Positions 36,429 through 45,139 of a stretch of DNA of 64,000 nt are shown piece after piece (positions within the stretch are counted from its first letter, which is position 1; each line of letters starts with the position of its first letter). The DNA comes from CAIVAT01 sp964473485. Lineage in GTDB: Bacteria; Bacteroidota; Bacteroidia; Bacteroidales; FEN-979. Both the position numbers and the translations under genes were made by a program. Under the pieces are notes generated by a model. That model saw nothing but the letters and a program-made list of their open reading frames with translations, had not been told where the DNA came from and ran no database searches. The stretch lies in assembly GCA_964473485.1 (NCBI GenBank), contig CAYYPH010000002.1, positions 62,001 through 126,000 of the forward strand, in the 5' to 3' direction.

Positions 36429-37370
36429 TCAGGTTTTCCGGGCCGTCATGATCGATGCATTCAGTTCAAATCCCACAAGCAGGCTGATGGCATTGATGTA
36501 TATCCAGATGAGAACGATCATCAGGGTGCCGAGTGATCCGTAAAAGGCATTGTAAGTGGAAAAGTTATCGACATAAAAGTTGAACCCAAGGGTCGTAATG
36601 ACGATCAGAATGGTAGCGAGCATTGATCCTGCCGAGATGAACCGGAAATGTTTCCGGCGAACCGGAGCCAGATAGAAGAGTGAAGAAACAGCCATCAGCA
36701 ACAAACCGATCACGATCAGCCACCGCAGGATCTCCAGGATGATCAGAATAAACAAGCTGTTTTCAAGCGAAGCCGGCAGTAACCATATCAGCAGGGTAGG
36801 ACCTAAGGTGATAAGCACCACGGTAAGGATAAGCAGGAAGCTGATAATGAAAACGATGAACAACGATATCAGGTATTGCCTGAACATCGACCGGGTCTCT
36901 AAAGTGTGATAGGTATTATTGAAGGCTTCGATCAGGCTGTTGGCCCCGCTGGTTGAAAAATAGAGCGTAAGTATCAGGTTGAAGATCAAAAGGCTGCTCC
37001 TGGGCCGTGTAATAATATCTACGATGGTCTCCTTAACCGATTCATAGGCGAGTGAAGGCATGAATTCACGGATGATTTCGAGGAGAGATTGCTGAAAATT
37101 ACTGATGGGAATAAACGGGATAATAGTAAAGAGGAAGATAAGAAAAGGAAAGATGGCAAGGAACATCGAATAGGATATCGCTGCAGCCCTGGTGGTGATG
37201 TACCCTTCCATCAGTCCCCTGATGAAGAAAACCCCCACATCATAAAGCGGTATTCCCTGAAATCCGGGCAGTACGACTTTCCGCGTACCTTTGATCAGCA
37301 TGGCCAGGGGCCACCATGCCAGGATTCGATCTAAAAACTCGTTGTCTTTCCCTTTGTCCATGGTGGGCAA
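36429..37370 (-). CDS. YihY/BrkB family inner-membrane protein
   Basis: 313 residues with about six membrane segments. The family pattern is visible in the N-terminal block GVFFIRGLMEGYITTRAAAISYSMFLAIFPFLIFL and in the C-terminal YNAFYGSLGTLMIVLIWIY, given here only as landmarks of two conserved helices. The molecular role of the family is unsettled, despite early annotation as a ribonuclease or virulence factor. It is convergent with the flippase gene, with 20 bases between their stops, and lies 73 bases downstream of nadC on the same strand. Confidence 0.9.
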   Translation of the reverse strand: MPTMDKGKDNEFLDRILAWWPLAMLIKGTRKVVLPGFQGIPLYDVGVFFIRGLMEGYITTRAAAISYSMFLAIFPFLIFLFTIIPFIPISNFQQSLLEIIREFMPSLAYESVKETIVDIITRPRSSLLIFNLILTLYFSTSGANSLIEAFNNTYHTLETRSMFRQYLISLFIVFIISFLLILTVVLITLGPTLLIWLLPASLENSLFILIILEILRWLIVIGLLLMAVSSLFYLAPVRRKHFRFISAGSMLATILIVITTLGFNFYVDNFSTYNAFYGSLGTLMIVLIWIYINAISLLVGFELNASIMTARKT

Positions 37371-37443
37371 TTTCGTCGTGGTTTAAATCCGGTTTCCTGT
37401 TGCGTTGTCTGGCGATGGTGGCTTGTCGGTCAAACGCCATGTG

Positions 37444-38277
37444 TCACATGGCTTTGAGACTGAGGTCGAGGCTTTTGATCTGATGGGTCAGCGCCCCGAT
37501 GGATATGTAGTCGACCCCGGTTTCGGCGTACTCCCTCACATTGAGCTCAGTGATCTTCCCGCTGGCTTCCGTTTCAAACCGGTGATCGATCATACCGATG
37601 GCGGTTCGCAGGTCATTCACGGAGAAATTATCCAGCATGATCCTGTTAATCCCGCCATGGTTGAGAACCATCTGAAGCTCGTTGAAATTCCTTACTTCTA
37701 TCTCAATGTTCAGCGTCATGTTTTTCGATTCAAGATAGCGGTGTGTTGCATCAATGGCTTTTTCTATGCCTCCCGCATAATCGATGTGATTGTCCTTTAT
37801 CATGATCATGTCGTAAAGGCCCATCCGGTGGTTTTCGCCTCCTCCCGTCCGCACGGCGTATTTCTCCAGTTCCCTGAGCAGCGGGGTGGTTTTGCGGGTA
37901 TCCAGAACACGGGTGTGCAAACCTTCCAGTTTTCTGACAATCCGATGGGTGGCCGTGGCGATCCCGCTTAGCCGTTGCATAAAATTCAACACCAGGCGTT
38001 CGCATTTGAGAATGGAGATCTTGCGCCCGGTTACGGTAAATATCACCTCTCCCTTGTGCACAAGGGCGCCGTCTTCAATAAAACTGCTCATCTGGAGATC
38101 AGGATCAACCGTGTGAAAGATCCGTTCGGCAAGGTCGCAACCGCAGATGATCCCCTCCTCTTTTACGAGCAGCTTGGCCCTCCCAGGCGAATTCGCCGGT
38201 ATCGTAGCCAATGAGGTGTGGTCTCCGTTACCAAGGTCTTCAGACAGGGCTTTGGTGATGATCTCTTCCAGATTCAT
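37444..38277 (-). CDS. nadC: Nicotinate-nucleotide pyrophosphorylase (carboxylating)
   Basis: Quinolinate phosphoribosyltransferase in de novo NAD synthesis, 277 residues. Conserved segments include LLVKEEGIICG, ERLVLNFMQRLSGIAT, the arginine-rich site in VLDTRKTTPLLRELEKYAV, GGGENHRMGLYD and IMIKDNHI. The C-terminal TIM-barrel strands and ISIGALTH end are intact. It is followed by yihY; nadA and nadB are not in the window. The DUF4783 gene lies just upstream on the same strand, a pairing common in this phylum. Confidence 0.96.
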   Translation of the reverse strand: MNLEEIITKALSEDLGNGDHTSLATIPANSPGRAKLLVKEEGIICGCDLAERIFHTVDPDLQMSSFIEDGALVHKGEVIFTVTGRKISILKCERLVLNFMQRLSGIATATHRIVRKLEGLHTRVLDTRKTTPLLRELEKYAVRTGGGENHRMGLYDMIMIKDNHIDYAGGIEKAIDATHRYLESKNMTLNIEIEVRNFNELQMVLNHGGINRIMLDNFSVNDLRTAIGMIDHRFETEASGKITELNVREYAETGVDYISIGALTHQIKSLDLSLKAM

Positions 38278-38309
38278 AAGTGATTGGTTTTGATTATTCC
38301 GACAGCTGA

Positions 38310-38708
38310 TTATTCAACGATTCTGAACTGATAAATCAGATTTTTATCACCTCTTGCCCGGTAACGCACCGAAAGGGTGAACCGTTTCTTCGATGTGTCC
38401 AGTGTCCCTGCAAAATATTCTGATCCGTCATCTGCCGTTCCGTTCCGTTCGATCCTGAAATTCTTCACCGTGTTTTGTTCGAAAAATGACTGTAATATCC
38501 TTGTTGCCTGGGCTTTGCTGCAGGTCGCTGAATTTCCCGGTATCGCAAGGTCAACCATTACATCGAAATCGCCCGCTATACCTTTTACATCGGCCGATTT
38601 TATCATACTTGCCAGTTTCTCCCGGAATCCATCCGGCTGGTTATTTGAACCGGCCGCGATCGCCTGGAGTGTTAGCACAAGGAGCAGAAAACTAAACTTC
38701 CGGATCAT
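38310..38708 (-). CDS. DUF4783 domain-containing exported protein
   Basis: 132 residues with an N-terminal signal peptide (FSFLLLVLTLQAIAAGSN) followed by a compact NTF2-like alpha+beta domain: VMVDLAIPGNSATCSKAQA, then SFFEQNTVKNFRIERNG, then KRFTLSVRYRARG. The family is restricted to Bacteroidota, is usually encoded next to nadC and rlmH as here, and has no known function. It is probably periplasmic or lipid-independent secreted; no lipobox cysteine is seen. Confidence 0.8.
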   Translation of the reverse strand: MIRKFSFLLLVLTLQAIAAGSNNQPDGFREKLASMIKSADVKGIAGDFDVMVDLAIPGNSATCSKAQATRILQSFFEQNTVKNFRIERNGTADDGSEYFAGTLDTSKKRFTLSVRYRARGDKNLIYQFRIVE

Positions 38709-38832
38709 ATTTTGTTCATGGTTTTAGCAGCAGGATACCCGGATTCTGAGTGGTCTTTCGTCGCCAGGTTGCATGCGGCAATTTACAAACATACTACTTT
38801 TCCCCGGTTTTTTTTCATCTTTGCAACGAATT

Positions 38833-39306
38833 ATGAAGATCAGGCTCATTGTCGTCGGTAAAACCGAGGAGGAGTTCCTCAGGACCGGAATCCGTGAATA
38901 TACCGGTCGTGTCAACCGGTATGTGCCATTCGTGATTACCGAAATACCTGCCTTACGCGGTGCCAGTGCCTTGTCGCAGCCCGAACAGGTGAAGAAAGAG
39001 GGTGAGTTACTGGCCAGGCAGCTGCAGCCCGGCGATATTGTGGTGGTGCTCGACGAACGAGGGCGCGAAATGCGATCCTCCGAATTTGCCGGATTTCTGA
39101 ACCGCCAGTTCCTTTCCGGATCAAAGCAACTGGTTTTCATTATTGGTGGTCCGTTCGGTTTCGATGAAGAGATAAAAAAGAAAGCCTCCGTTATACTTTC
39201 CCTGTCACGCATGACATTTTCCCATCAAATGGTCAGGCTCTTTTTTACCGAGCAGCTATACCGGGCCCTGACTATCCTCCGCGGAGAGTCCTATCATCAT
39301 GAATGA
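38833..39306 (+). CDS. rlmH: 23S rRNA (pseudouridine(1915)-N(3))-methyltransferase RlmH
   Basis: SPOUT-class methyltransferase modifying pseudouridine 1915 of 23S rRNA. The start at 38833 (MKIRLIVVGKTEEE) gives 157 residues, the canonical length; the open frame extends 20 codons further upstream but without family sequence. SAM-site knot features are FIIGGPFGFDEE and the C-terminal SLSRMTFSHQMVRLFFTEQL, LRGESYHHE. It is transcribed divergently from the DUF4783 gene. Confidence 0.96.
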   Translation: MKIRLIVVGKTEEEFLRTGIREYTGRVNRYVPFVITEIPALRGASALSQPEQVKKEGELLARQLQPGDIVVVLDERGREMRSSEFAGFLNRQFLSGSKQLVFIIGGPFGFDEEIKKKASVILSLSRMTFSHQMVRLFFTEQLYRALTILRGESYHHE

Positions 39307-39369
39307 CCCGCCCTTTTTACCGTTAACACTTTTTTAACGCAAAGGTTAACAAATATTAACAGGCAGGCG

Positions 39370-39400
39370 TTTACGGTGTTTTTTTCATTTTATAAATTTG
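39370..39400 (+). promoter_or_regulatory. Putative promoter of the moxR-bat operon
   Basis: TAAATTTG (39393-39400) is an exact TAnnTTTG box 22 bases before the moxR ATG. TTTA at 39370-39373 stands exactly 19 bases upstream and is one mismatch from the -33 element TTTG. Confidence 0.6.
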
Positions 39401-39422
39401 CAAACTCAAAAATTGAATTGAT

Positions 39423-40415
39423 ATGGTTGAAACCGATATTAAAGAATTAAACGAACGGATACAGAAAGAGAGTGCGTTCGTTGACCTTGTCACGATGGAG
39501 ATGCACAAGGTGATCATTGGCCAGAAACAGATGATCGAAAGGCTGCTGATCGGATTGCTGGCCGATGGCCACATCCTCCTCGAGGGCGTTCCCGGCCTGG
39601 CGAAAACACTGGCCATAAAATCGCTGGCAAGCTGTATCGACGCCCGTTTCAGCAGGATCCAGTTCACCCCCGATCTCCTCCCGGCCGACCTTATTGGCAC
39701 GTTGATCTACAGCCAGAAAAAAGAGGAATTTTCTGTCAGAAAAGGCCCCATTTTTGCCAACTTCATCCTGGCCGACGAAATAAACAGAAGCCCGGCTAAA
39801 GTGCAGAGCGCATTGCTCGAAGCCATGCAGGAACGTCAGGTCACTATCGGTGATGAAACCTTTGCCCTGCCTGACCCTTTCCTCGTGCTGGCAACTGAGA
39901 ACCCGATCGAACAGGAAGGGACCTATCCGTTGCCCGAAGCGCAGGTCGACCGATTCATGCTCAAAGTGGTTATCAGTTATCCGGAGAAAAAGGAAGAAAA
40001 GCTGATCATCAGGCAGAACATGGGAAATGAATCCCGTAAAACGAATACCGTCATCCGGCCCGAAGATATTCTCAGGGCCAGATCCGTGGTAAGAGAGGTT
40101 TACCTGGATGAGAAAATCGAAAACTATATCACCGACATTGTCTTTGCCAGCCGTTTCCCCGGCGAATACCGGTTGAAAAAATTCGAAGGACTGATCAGCT
40201 ATGGCGGTTCGCCCCGCGCCAGCATCTACCTTGCCCTTGCTGCCAAAGCCTATGCATTTATTAAACGTCGCGGTTATGTGATTCCCGAGGATATCAGGGC
40301 TGTGGCTCATGATGTGCTGCGTCACCGCATCGGGCTTACCTACGAAGCCGAAGCCGAGAATATTACCAGCGAAGACATTATCAACGAGATCCTTAACACT
40401 GTTGAAGTACCGTAA
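39423..40415 (+). CDS. MoxR family AAA+ ATPase
   Basis: 330 residues. Walker A is the MoxR form EGVPGLAKT, Walker B is ILADEINRSPAKVQSALLEA, and sensor 1 is LATENPIEQEGTYPLPEAQ. MoxR ATPases act as chaperones for VWA-domain proteins. It heads an operon of a DUF58 protein and Bat proteins, the usual Bacteroidota arrangement, and its stop overlaps the next start (TAATG). It probably remodels or inserts cofactors into the VWA partners encoded downstream. Confidence 0.95.
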   Translation: MVETDIKELNERIQKESAFVDLVTMEMHKVIIGQKQMIERLLIGLLADGHILLEGVPGLAKTLAIKSLASCIDARFSRIQFTPDLLPADLIGTLIYSQKKEEFSVRKGPIFANFILADEINRSPAKVQSALLEAMQERQVTIGDETFALPDPFLVLATENPIEQEGTYPLPEAQVDRFMLKVVISYPEKKEEKLIIRQNMGNESRKTNTVIRPEDILRARSVVREVYLDEKIENYITDIVFASRFPGEYRLKKFEGLISYGGSPRASIYLALAAKAYAFIKRRGYVIPEDIRAVAHDVLRHRIGLTYEAEAENITSEDIINEILNTVEVP

Positions 40416-41290
40416 TGGAGAGTACCGAACTGTTCAAAAAGGTCAGAAAGATCGAGATCAAAACCCGGGGTTTGAGCAATCAAATCTTCTCGGGCCAGTA
40501 CCATTCCGTTTTTAAGGGAAAGGGAATGGCCTTCTCAGAGGTCAGGGAGTATCTGCCAGGTGATGATATCCGCAACATCGACTGGAATGTAACAGCCCGG
40601 TTCAACCATCCCTATGTAAAGGTTTTTGACGAGGAGCGTGAACTTACCGTGATGCTGCTGATCGATGTCAGCGCGTCGAACCAGTTCGGAACCAACAAAG
40701 CACTTAAACAGGAACTGATCACCGAGATAGCGGCGGTGCTGGCTTTCAGCGCCATTCAGAACAATGACAAGGTGGGGGTGATATTTTTCAGCCGGCATGT
40801 AGAAAAGTTCATCCCCCCCAAGAAGGGAACCTCGCATATTCTCAGAATCATCCGCGAGCTGATAGAATTCCGGCCTGCCGAGCAGGGAACCAACCTTACC
40901 GAACCGTTACGCTATCTAACCAATGCCATCAAGAAGCGTTGCACGGCATTTCTGCTCAGCGATTTTATCGACCGTGATTTCGAGGATGCCATCAAGATTG
41001 CCAACAAAAAACACGACCTCATTGCTGTCAGGGTGTTTGATAAGCGAGAAACGGAGCTGCCATCGGTGGGACTCATCAGGGCAACCGATGCAGAAACGGG
41101 CAGGCAACTGTGGATCGACTCATCCGATGCAGGAGTGCGCAGGCATTATCAGTTCTGGTACAACAGGCACCAGGATTACCTTTCCGACACCTTCCTGCGA
41201 AGCGGGGTTGATGCGGTAGCCGTGGCCACCGGTGAGGATTACATCAAGCCTATGATGAAACTGTTCAAAAAACGGGGAGCAAGGAGATAA
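40415..41290 (+). CDS. DUF58 domain-containing protein (VWA-like)
   Basis: 291 residues. The DUF58 block GKGMAFSEVREYLPGDDIRNIDWNVTAR (positions about 36-63) is followed by a VWA-like fold whose metal-site motif DVSAS occurs in LLIDVSASNQ. No membrane segment is evident, so it is likely cytoplasmic or peripheral. DUF58 proteins are standard partners of MoxR ATPases. It overlaps moxR by one base (shared A of TAATG) and precedes the membrane-anchored Bat genes. Confidence 0.93.
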   Translation: MESTELFKKVRKIEIKTRGLSNQIFSGQYHSVFKGKGMAFSEVREYLPGDDIRNIDWNVTARFNHPYVKVFDEERELTVMLLIDVSASNQFGTNKALKQELITEIAAVLAFSAIQNNDKVGVIFFSRHVEKFIPPKKGTSHILRIIRELIEFRPAEQGTNLTEPLRYLTNAIKKRCTAFLLSDFIDRDFEDAIKIANKKHDLIAVRVFDKRETELPSVGLIRATDAETGRQLWIDSSDAGVRRHYQFWYNRHQDYLSDTFLRSGVDAVAVATGEDYIKPMMKLFKKRGARR

Positions 41291-41304
41291 ATTTTATTGA
41301 TTTC

Positions 41305-42342
41305 ATGATTTGCCACGCATCAATATCAGCTAACTTGAAAAGAACGAAAGGTTCAGGGTTCCGTAACACCGGTTCACCGCTGCACAGTATTTTTGCTATC
41401 CGGGTGGTGGTGATCACACTTTTTATCCTTGCAACCGGTTTCCGGATCCTGAACGCTCAGCAGGTCACGGTTTCGGCACGGCTCGATACCAATGCCATGC
41501 TGATCGGCGACCATGTCGGGTTCCGCCTCCAGTTTTCAGGTCCGCCCCAGGCCCGAGTTATCTGGCCTTTTATGCCCGATACCATACTTGGAAACATCAA
41601 TGTGATCGGCAGGGGTAAACTCGATACCACCTGGACTGCCGATAAGAAGGGGATGACACTTTCGCAGGAATTCACCATCACCAGCTTCGATTCAGGATTT
41701 TATACCATTCCCCCGATCACTTTTGGCTACCGCATTGCGCCCGATACCAGTCTTCTTGAATCCACCAGCCAGTTGCTGACCCTGATGGTTCACACCATAA
41801 AGGTAGACACCACCCAGGCTATCAAACCGATCGCCGGGCCGCTCAGGGTTCCCATCACCTTCAGGGAGATCCTACCGTGGATCCTGCTCGCAGCCGGAGC
41901 CATCGCATTGGTCATTGCCGGGGTGTGGTTTTACCTGCGCCGCAAAAAGAACAAGCCAGTCTTCCAGCTTAAGCCCGCTGTGGTTTTGCTGCCCCATGAG
42001 ATCGCACTGAGAGAGATGGAACAACTACGGGTTAAAAAGCTGTGGCAATCAGGAAAGATCAAGGAGTATTATTCTGAACTTACGGAGATCATCCGCCGCT
42101 ATATCGAGAACAGGTTCGGGGTGCAGGCCCTTGAACAAACGAGCACAGAGATACTGGATAGTCTCCGTGAGTTGGAGAACTGCCCGCGACCGGTCACTGA
42201 AAAACTGGCCCCCATGCTGATATTGGCCGACATGGTGAAATTTGCCAAGGCCCAGCCACTGCCGGTTGACAATGAACAAAGCCTGAACACCGGGATCGAA
42301 TTTGTTTATGAAACCACCGGCAGTTCATCATCAACGACATAG
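41305..42342 (+). CDS. Membrane-anchored protein of the Bat operon (BatD-like/DUF4381-type, unnamed)
   Basis: 345 residues: an N-terminal hydrophobic signal/anchor (IRVVVITLFILATGFRILNA), an extracytoplasmic beta-rich domain, a second membrane segment (ILPWILLAAGAIALVIAGVWFYL), and a cytoplasmic helical tail (LWQSGKIKEYYSELTEIIRRYIE) with the pattern seen at the C-terminus of BatD and DUF4381 proteins. It lies between DUF58 and BatA, where Bacteroidota operons often have such a protein. It may act in the same envelope complex. No catalytic motif is visible. Confidence 0.75.
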   Translation: MICHASISANLKRTKGSGFRNTGSPLHSIFAIRVVVITLFILATGFRILNAQQVTVSARLDTNAMLIGDHVGFRLQFSGPPQARVIWPFMPDTILGNINVIGRGKLDTTWTADKKGMTLSQEFTITSFDSGFYTIPPITFGYRIAPDTSLLESTSQLLTLMVHTIKVDTTQAIKPIAGPLRVPITFREILPWILLAAGAIALVIAGVWFYLRRKKNKPVFQLKPAVVLLPHEIALREMEQLRVKKLWQSGKIKEYYSELTEIIRRYIENRFGVQALEQTSTEILDSLRELENCPRPVTEKLAPMLILADMVKFAKAQPLPVDNEQSLNTGIEFVYETTGSSSSTT

Positions 42343-42393
42343 CTTATCTGAACATTGTTTTTAACTTTTGAATTTGAATTTTGACGGTCCATC

Positions 42394-43389
42394 ATGTTTA
42401 AGTCCCTGACATTCGCAAATCCCGAGTTTCTGTTTCTACTGGTCATCATACCCGGCCTTGTGGCATGGTATTTCTACCGGCGTACCAGGAACCATGCCAG
42501 CCTTCAGCTCAGCAGCCTGCAGGGATTTGCCAACCTGGGAAAAAACCTGAAGGTCGTCGTTTATCACTCACTGTATGTACTGAGGCTGCTGGCCATCATC
42601 CTGCTGATCATAGCCCTTGCACGTCCGCAGACCAGCCTCAGCCGGCAGGACATTACCGTTGAGGGGATCGACCTCATGATCGCCCTCGACGTCAGCGGTT
42701 CCATGCTGGCGATGGATTTTAAGCCCGACCGGCTGGAGGCAGCCAAGGACGTGGCGATTGAGTTCATCGACGGCCGGCCCGACGACCGTATCGGATTGGT
42801 CATTTTCAGCGGAGAGACATTTACACAGTGCCCTTTGACAACCGACCACGCTGTATTGAAAAATCTCTTCAGGGATATTAAGAGCGGCATGATCGACGAC
42901 GGAACAGCACTCGGAGATGGACTGGCCACCGCCGTTAACCGGCTCAGGGACAGCAAGGCGGTCAGCAAAGTGATCATCCTCCTTACCGACGGGGTGAATA
43001 ACATGGGTTCGCTGGATCCGAGATCGGCTGCCGAGATAGCGAAATTGTACGGGATCAGAATCTACACCATCGGTATCGGTACCATGGGACAGGCTCCTTA
43101 CCCCGTGCAAACGCCCTTCGGTATGCAGACCCAGATGATGGAAGTCAAGATCGATGAACCGCTGATGCGCGAAATTGCGGCGATGACCGATGGAAAGTAT
43201 TTTCGTGCCACGAATAAAGATAAACTGCGGGCGATCTACCAGGAAATCGATAAAATGGAAAAATCAAAGATCGATGTAACCGAGTTCAGGAAGAAAAAAG
43301 ATGAATTTCTTCCCCTCGTGCTGTTTGCGTTCATTCTTATCGCCCTCGAAGGTTTACTCCGCTATGTATACCTAAAAAATATCCCATAG
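42394..43389 (+). CDS. batA: Aerotolerance protein BatA (VWA domain)
   Basis: 331 residues: an N-terminal BatA-type membrane segment (PEFLFLLVIIPGLVAWYF), a second one at about 58-77, a VWA domain with complete MIDAS motif DVSGS (ALDVSGSMLA) and downstream T and D residues (LTDGVNNMG), and a C-terminal membrane helix. VWA domains bind metal-dependent protein ligands; the Bat complex was linked to oxygen tolerance in Bacteroides fragilis, though its mechanism is not settled. It is followed by the homologous BatB gene. Confidence 0.92.
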   Translation: MFKSLTFANPEFLFLLVIIPGLVAWYFYRRTRNHASLQLSSLQGFANLGKNLKVVVYHSLYVLRLLAIILLIIALARPQTSLSRQDITVEGIDLMIALDVSGSMLAMDFKPDRLEAAKDVAIEFIDGRPDDRIGLVIFSGETFTQCPLTTDHAVLKNLFRDIKSGMIDDGTALGDGLATAVNRLRDSKAVSKVIILLTDGVNNMGSLDPRSAAEIAKLYGIRIYTIGIGTMGQAPYPVQTPFGMQTQMMEVKIDEPLMREIAAMTDGKYFRATNKDKLRAIYQEIDKMEKSKIDVTEFRKKKDEFLPLVLFAFILIALEGLLRYVYLKNIP

Positions 43390-43444
43390 ACGTAAATATT
43401 GTATTTGAAAAACTAAATTAAACCACCATTAAAATCAATTTGCT

Positions 43445-45139
43445 TTGTTCAGGTTCGCACATACCTATTATTTTTACCTGTTCGCGCTGATTCCTTTATT
43501 CACCCTGCTTTTCTTCTATTTCATGATATGGAGGAAGCGGGCTGCGATGCGGTTTGGCGACTGGAATATAACCAGGCAGCTTGTTCCGGACTACTCATTC
43601 CGGAAACCGGTCGTTAAGTTTGTCGGATTGATGATGGTCATGGCCTTGCTTATCCTCTCGCTGGCCAACCCGCAAACAGGATCCAGGCTCGAAAAAGTCA
43701 AGCGCAAGGGCATCGACCTGATGATCTGCCTGGATGTTTCAAATTCCATGATGGCTCAGGATATCAAACCAGACCGCCTCGAAAGAGCCAAGCAGGCTAT
43801 CACCCGCCTCATCGACAACCTGGATGGCGACCGCATCGGTATTATCGTCTTTGCCGGAAAAGCTTACACCCAGCTTCCCATAACCACCGATTACGCGGCC
43901 GCGAAAATGTTCATTTCCACCATAAGTCCCGGCATTGTTCCGGTGCAGGGAACAGCCATTGCCCAGGCCATCGAAACGGCCTCCGGATCATTTGGCGAAT
44001 CGAAGCACAACAAGGCTATCATCGTAATCACCGATGGCGAAGATCATGAGGGAAGTGTGCTGGAGCAGACCGAAGCAGCGGTGCAGAAAGGGATCGTGAT
44101 CTATACCATCGGTATGGGATTGCCCGAAGGTGTCCCGATACCCGTGTACAATGGAAATGTGCAGATCGGTTATAAGAAAGATGAAAATGGTCAGACAGTG
44201 ATGAGCAAACTCGATGAAACACTCCTGCAGCGTGTTGCAAGCGTAGGCAAAGGAATGTACGTCAGGGCCACGACTTCCGAAACGGGATTGAACAAGGTCT
44301 TCGACGACATTGCCAGGATCCAGAAAAGTGAGATTGAAGAAAAACAATTCAGCGATTATGAGAGCAGGTTCCAGTACTTTACAGGTCTGGCCTTACTGAT
44401 CCTTTTGCTGGATCTGTTTATTTTTGAACGGAAGACCAGGTGGCTGAGACGATTCCGCCCTTTCGAGAAGACTTTGGTTGTCCTTCTCCTGCTCATCATA
44501 TCTCCGCAGGTATTTGCTCAGAAGGAAAACACCCTGCTCCGGAAAGGGAATGCACGATTTGAGAAAGGAGATTATAAAGAAGCCGAAAAGGATTACCGCA
44601 AAGCACTGGAAATTAACAAGGAAAGCCTTCCGGGTCAGTTTAATCTCGGTACGGCAGTATACAGAAACAATAACTTTGACGAATCCATCAAATTATACGG
44701 CAATCTTGCCGACCGTAAAACCAGCAAGGATGTCCAGGCAAAGATCTATCACAACCTGGGTAATTCGCTGCTGCAGTCAAAGGAGTATGAAAAAAGTATT
44801 GCAGCTTACAAGAACTCCCTGATCAACGATCCTTCGAACCGCGATACAAAATATAACCTGGAATATGCCAGAATGATGCTGAAGCAGCAACAGCAGCAAC
44901 AGCAAAACAAGGACAACCAGGACAAGAAAGATGATAAAAAGGATCAGAAGCAGGATCAGAAACAGGACCAGCAGGATAACAAGAATCAGCAACAACCGCC
45001 GCAGGATCAGAAAAAGATCAGTAAGGACGATGCAGAACGGATGCTGGAAGCATTGAAAAATGATGAAAAGAAAACAATGGACAAAGTGAAAAAGCAGAAG
45101 GCGAAAGTCCAGGTGGTTGGTGTGGAAAAAGATTGGTGA
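43445..45139 (+). CDS. batB: BatB-BatC fusion: VWA domain plus TPR and Q/K/D-rich tail
   Basis: 564 residues. Residues 1-335 are BatB: two N-terminal membrane helices, VWA domain with MIDAS motif DVSNS (CLDVSNSMMAQ), and a membrane helix (YFTGLALLILLLDLFIF). After a second hydrophobic segment (LVVLLLLIISPQVFA, which resembles the signal of a separate BatC), residues 360-480 carry TPR repeats (GNARFEKGDYKEAEKDYRKA). The tail is an extreme Q/D/K-rich region at about 483-530. In several Bacteroidota these two parts are separate genes. The start is a TTG at 43445; no ATG is available before the first helix. It overlaps batD. Confidence 0.88.
   Translation: MFRFAHTYYFYLFALIPLFTLLFFYFMIWRKRAAMRFGDWNITRQLVPDYSFRKPVVKFVGLMMVMALLILSLANPQTGSRLEKVKRKGIDLMICLDVSNSMMAQDIKPDRLERAKQAITRLIDNLDGDRIGIIVFAGKAYTQLPITTDYAAAKMFISTISPGIVPVQGTAIAQAIETASGSFGESKHNKAIIVITDGEDHEGSVLEQTEAAVQKGIVIYTIGMGLPEGVPIPVYNGNVQIGYKKDENGQTVMSKLDETLLQRVASVGKGMYVRATTSETGLNKVFDDIARIQKSEIEEKQFSDYESRFQYFTGLALLILLLDLFIFERKTRWLRRFRPFEKTLVVLLLLIISPQVFAQKENTLLRKGNARFEKGDYKEAEKDYRKALEINKESLPGQFNLGTAVYRNNNFDESIKLYGNLADRKTSKDVQAKIYHNLGNSLLQSKEYEKSIAAYKNSLINDPSNRDTKYNLEYARMMLKQQQQQQQNKDNQDKKDDKKDQKQDQKQDQQDNKNQQQPPQDQKKISKDDAERMLEALKNDEKKTMDKVKKQKAKVQVVGVEKDW

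Noticed and set aside
44478..44995. Plus-frame 114-codon and minus-frame poly-leucine ORFs in the batB-batC region
   Set aside because: Shadow frames; the leucine run is the antisense reading of CAG/CAA-rich codons of the glutamine-rich tail.
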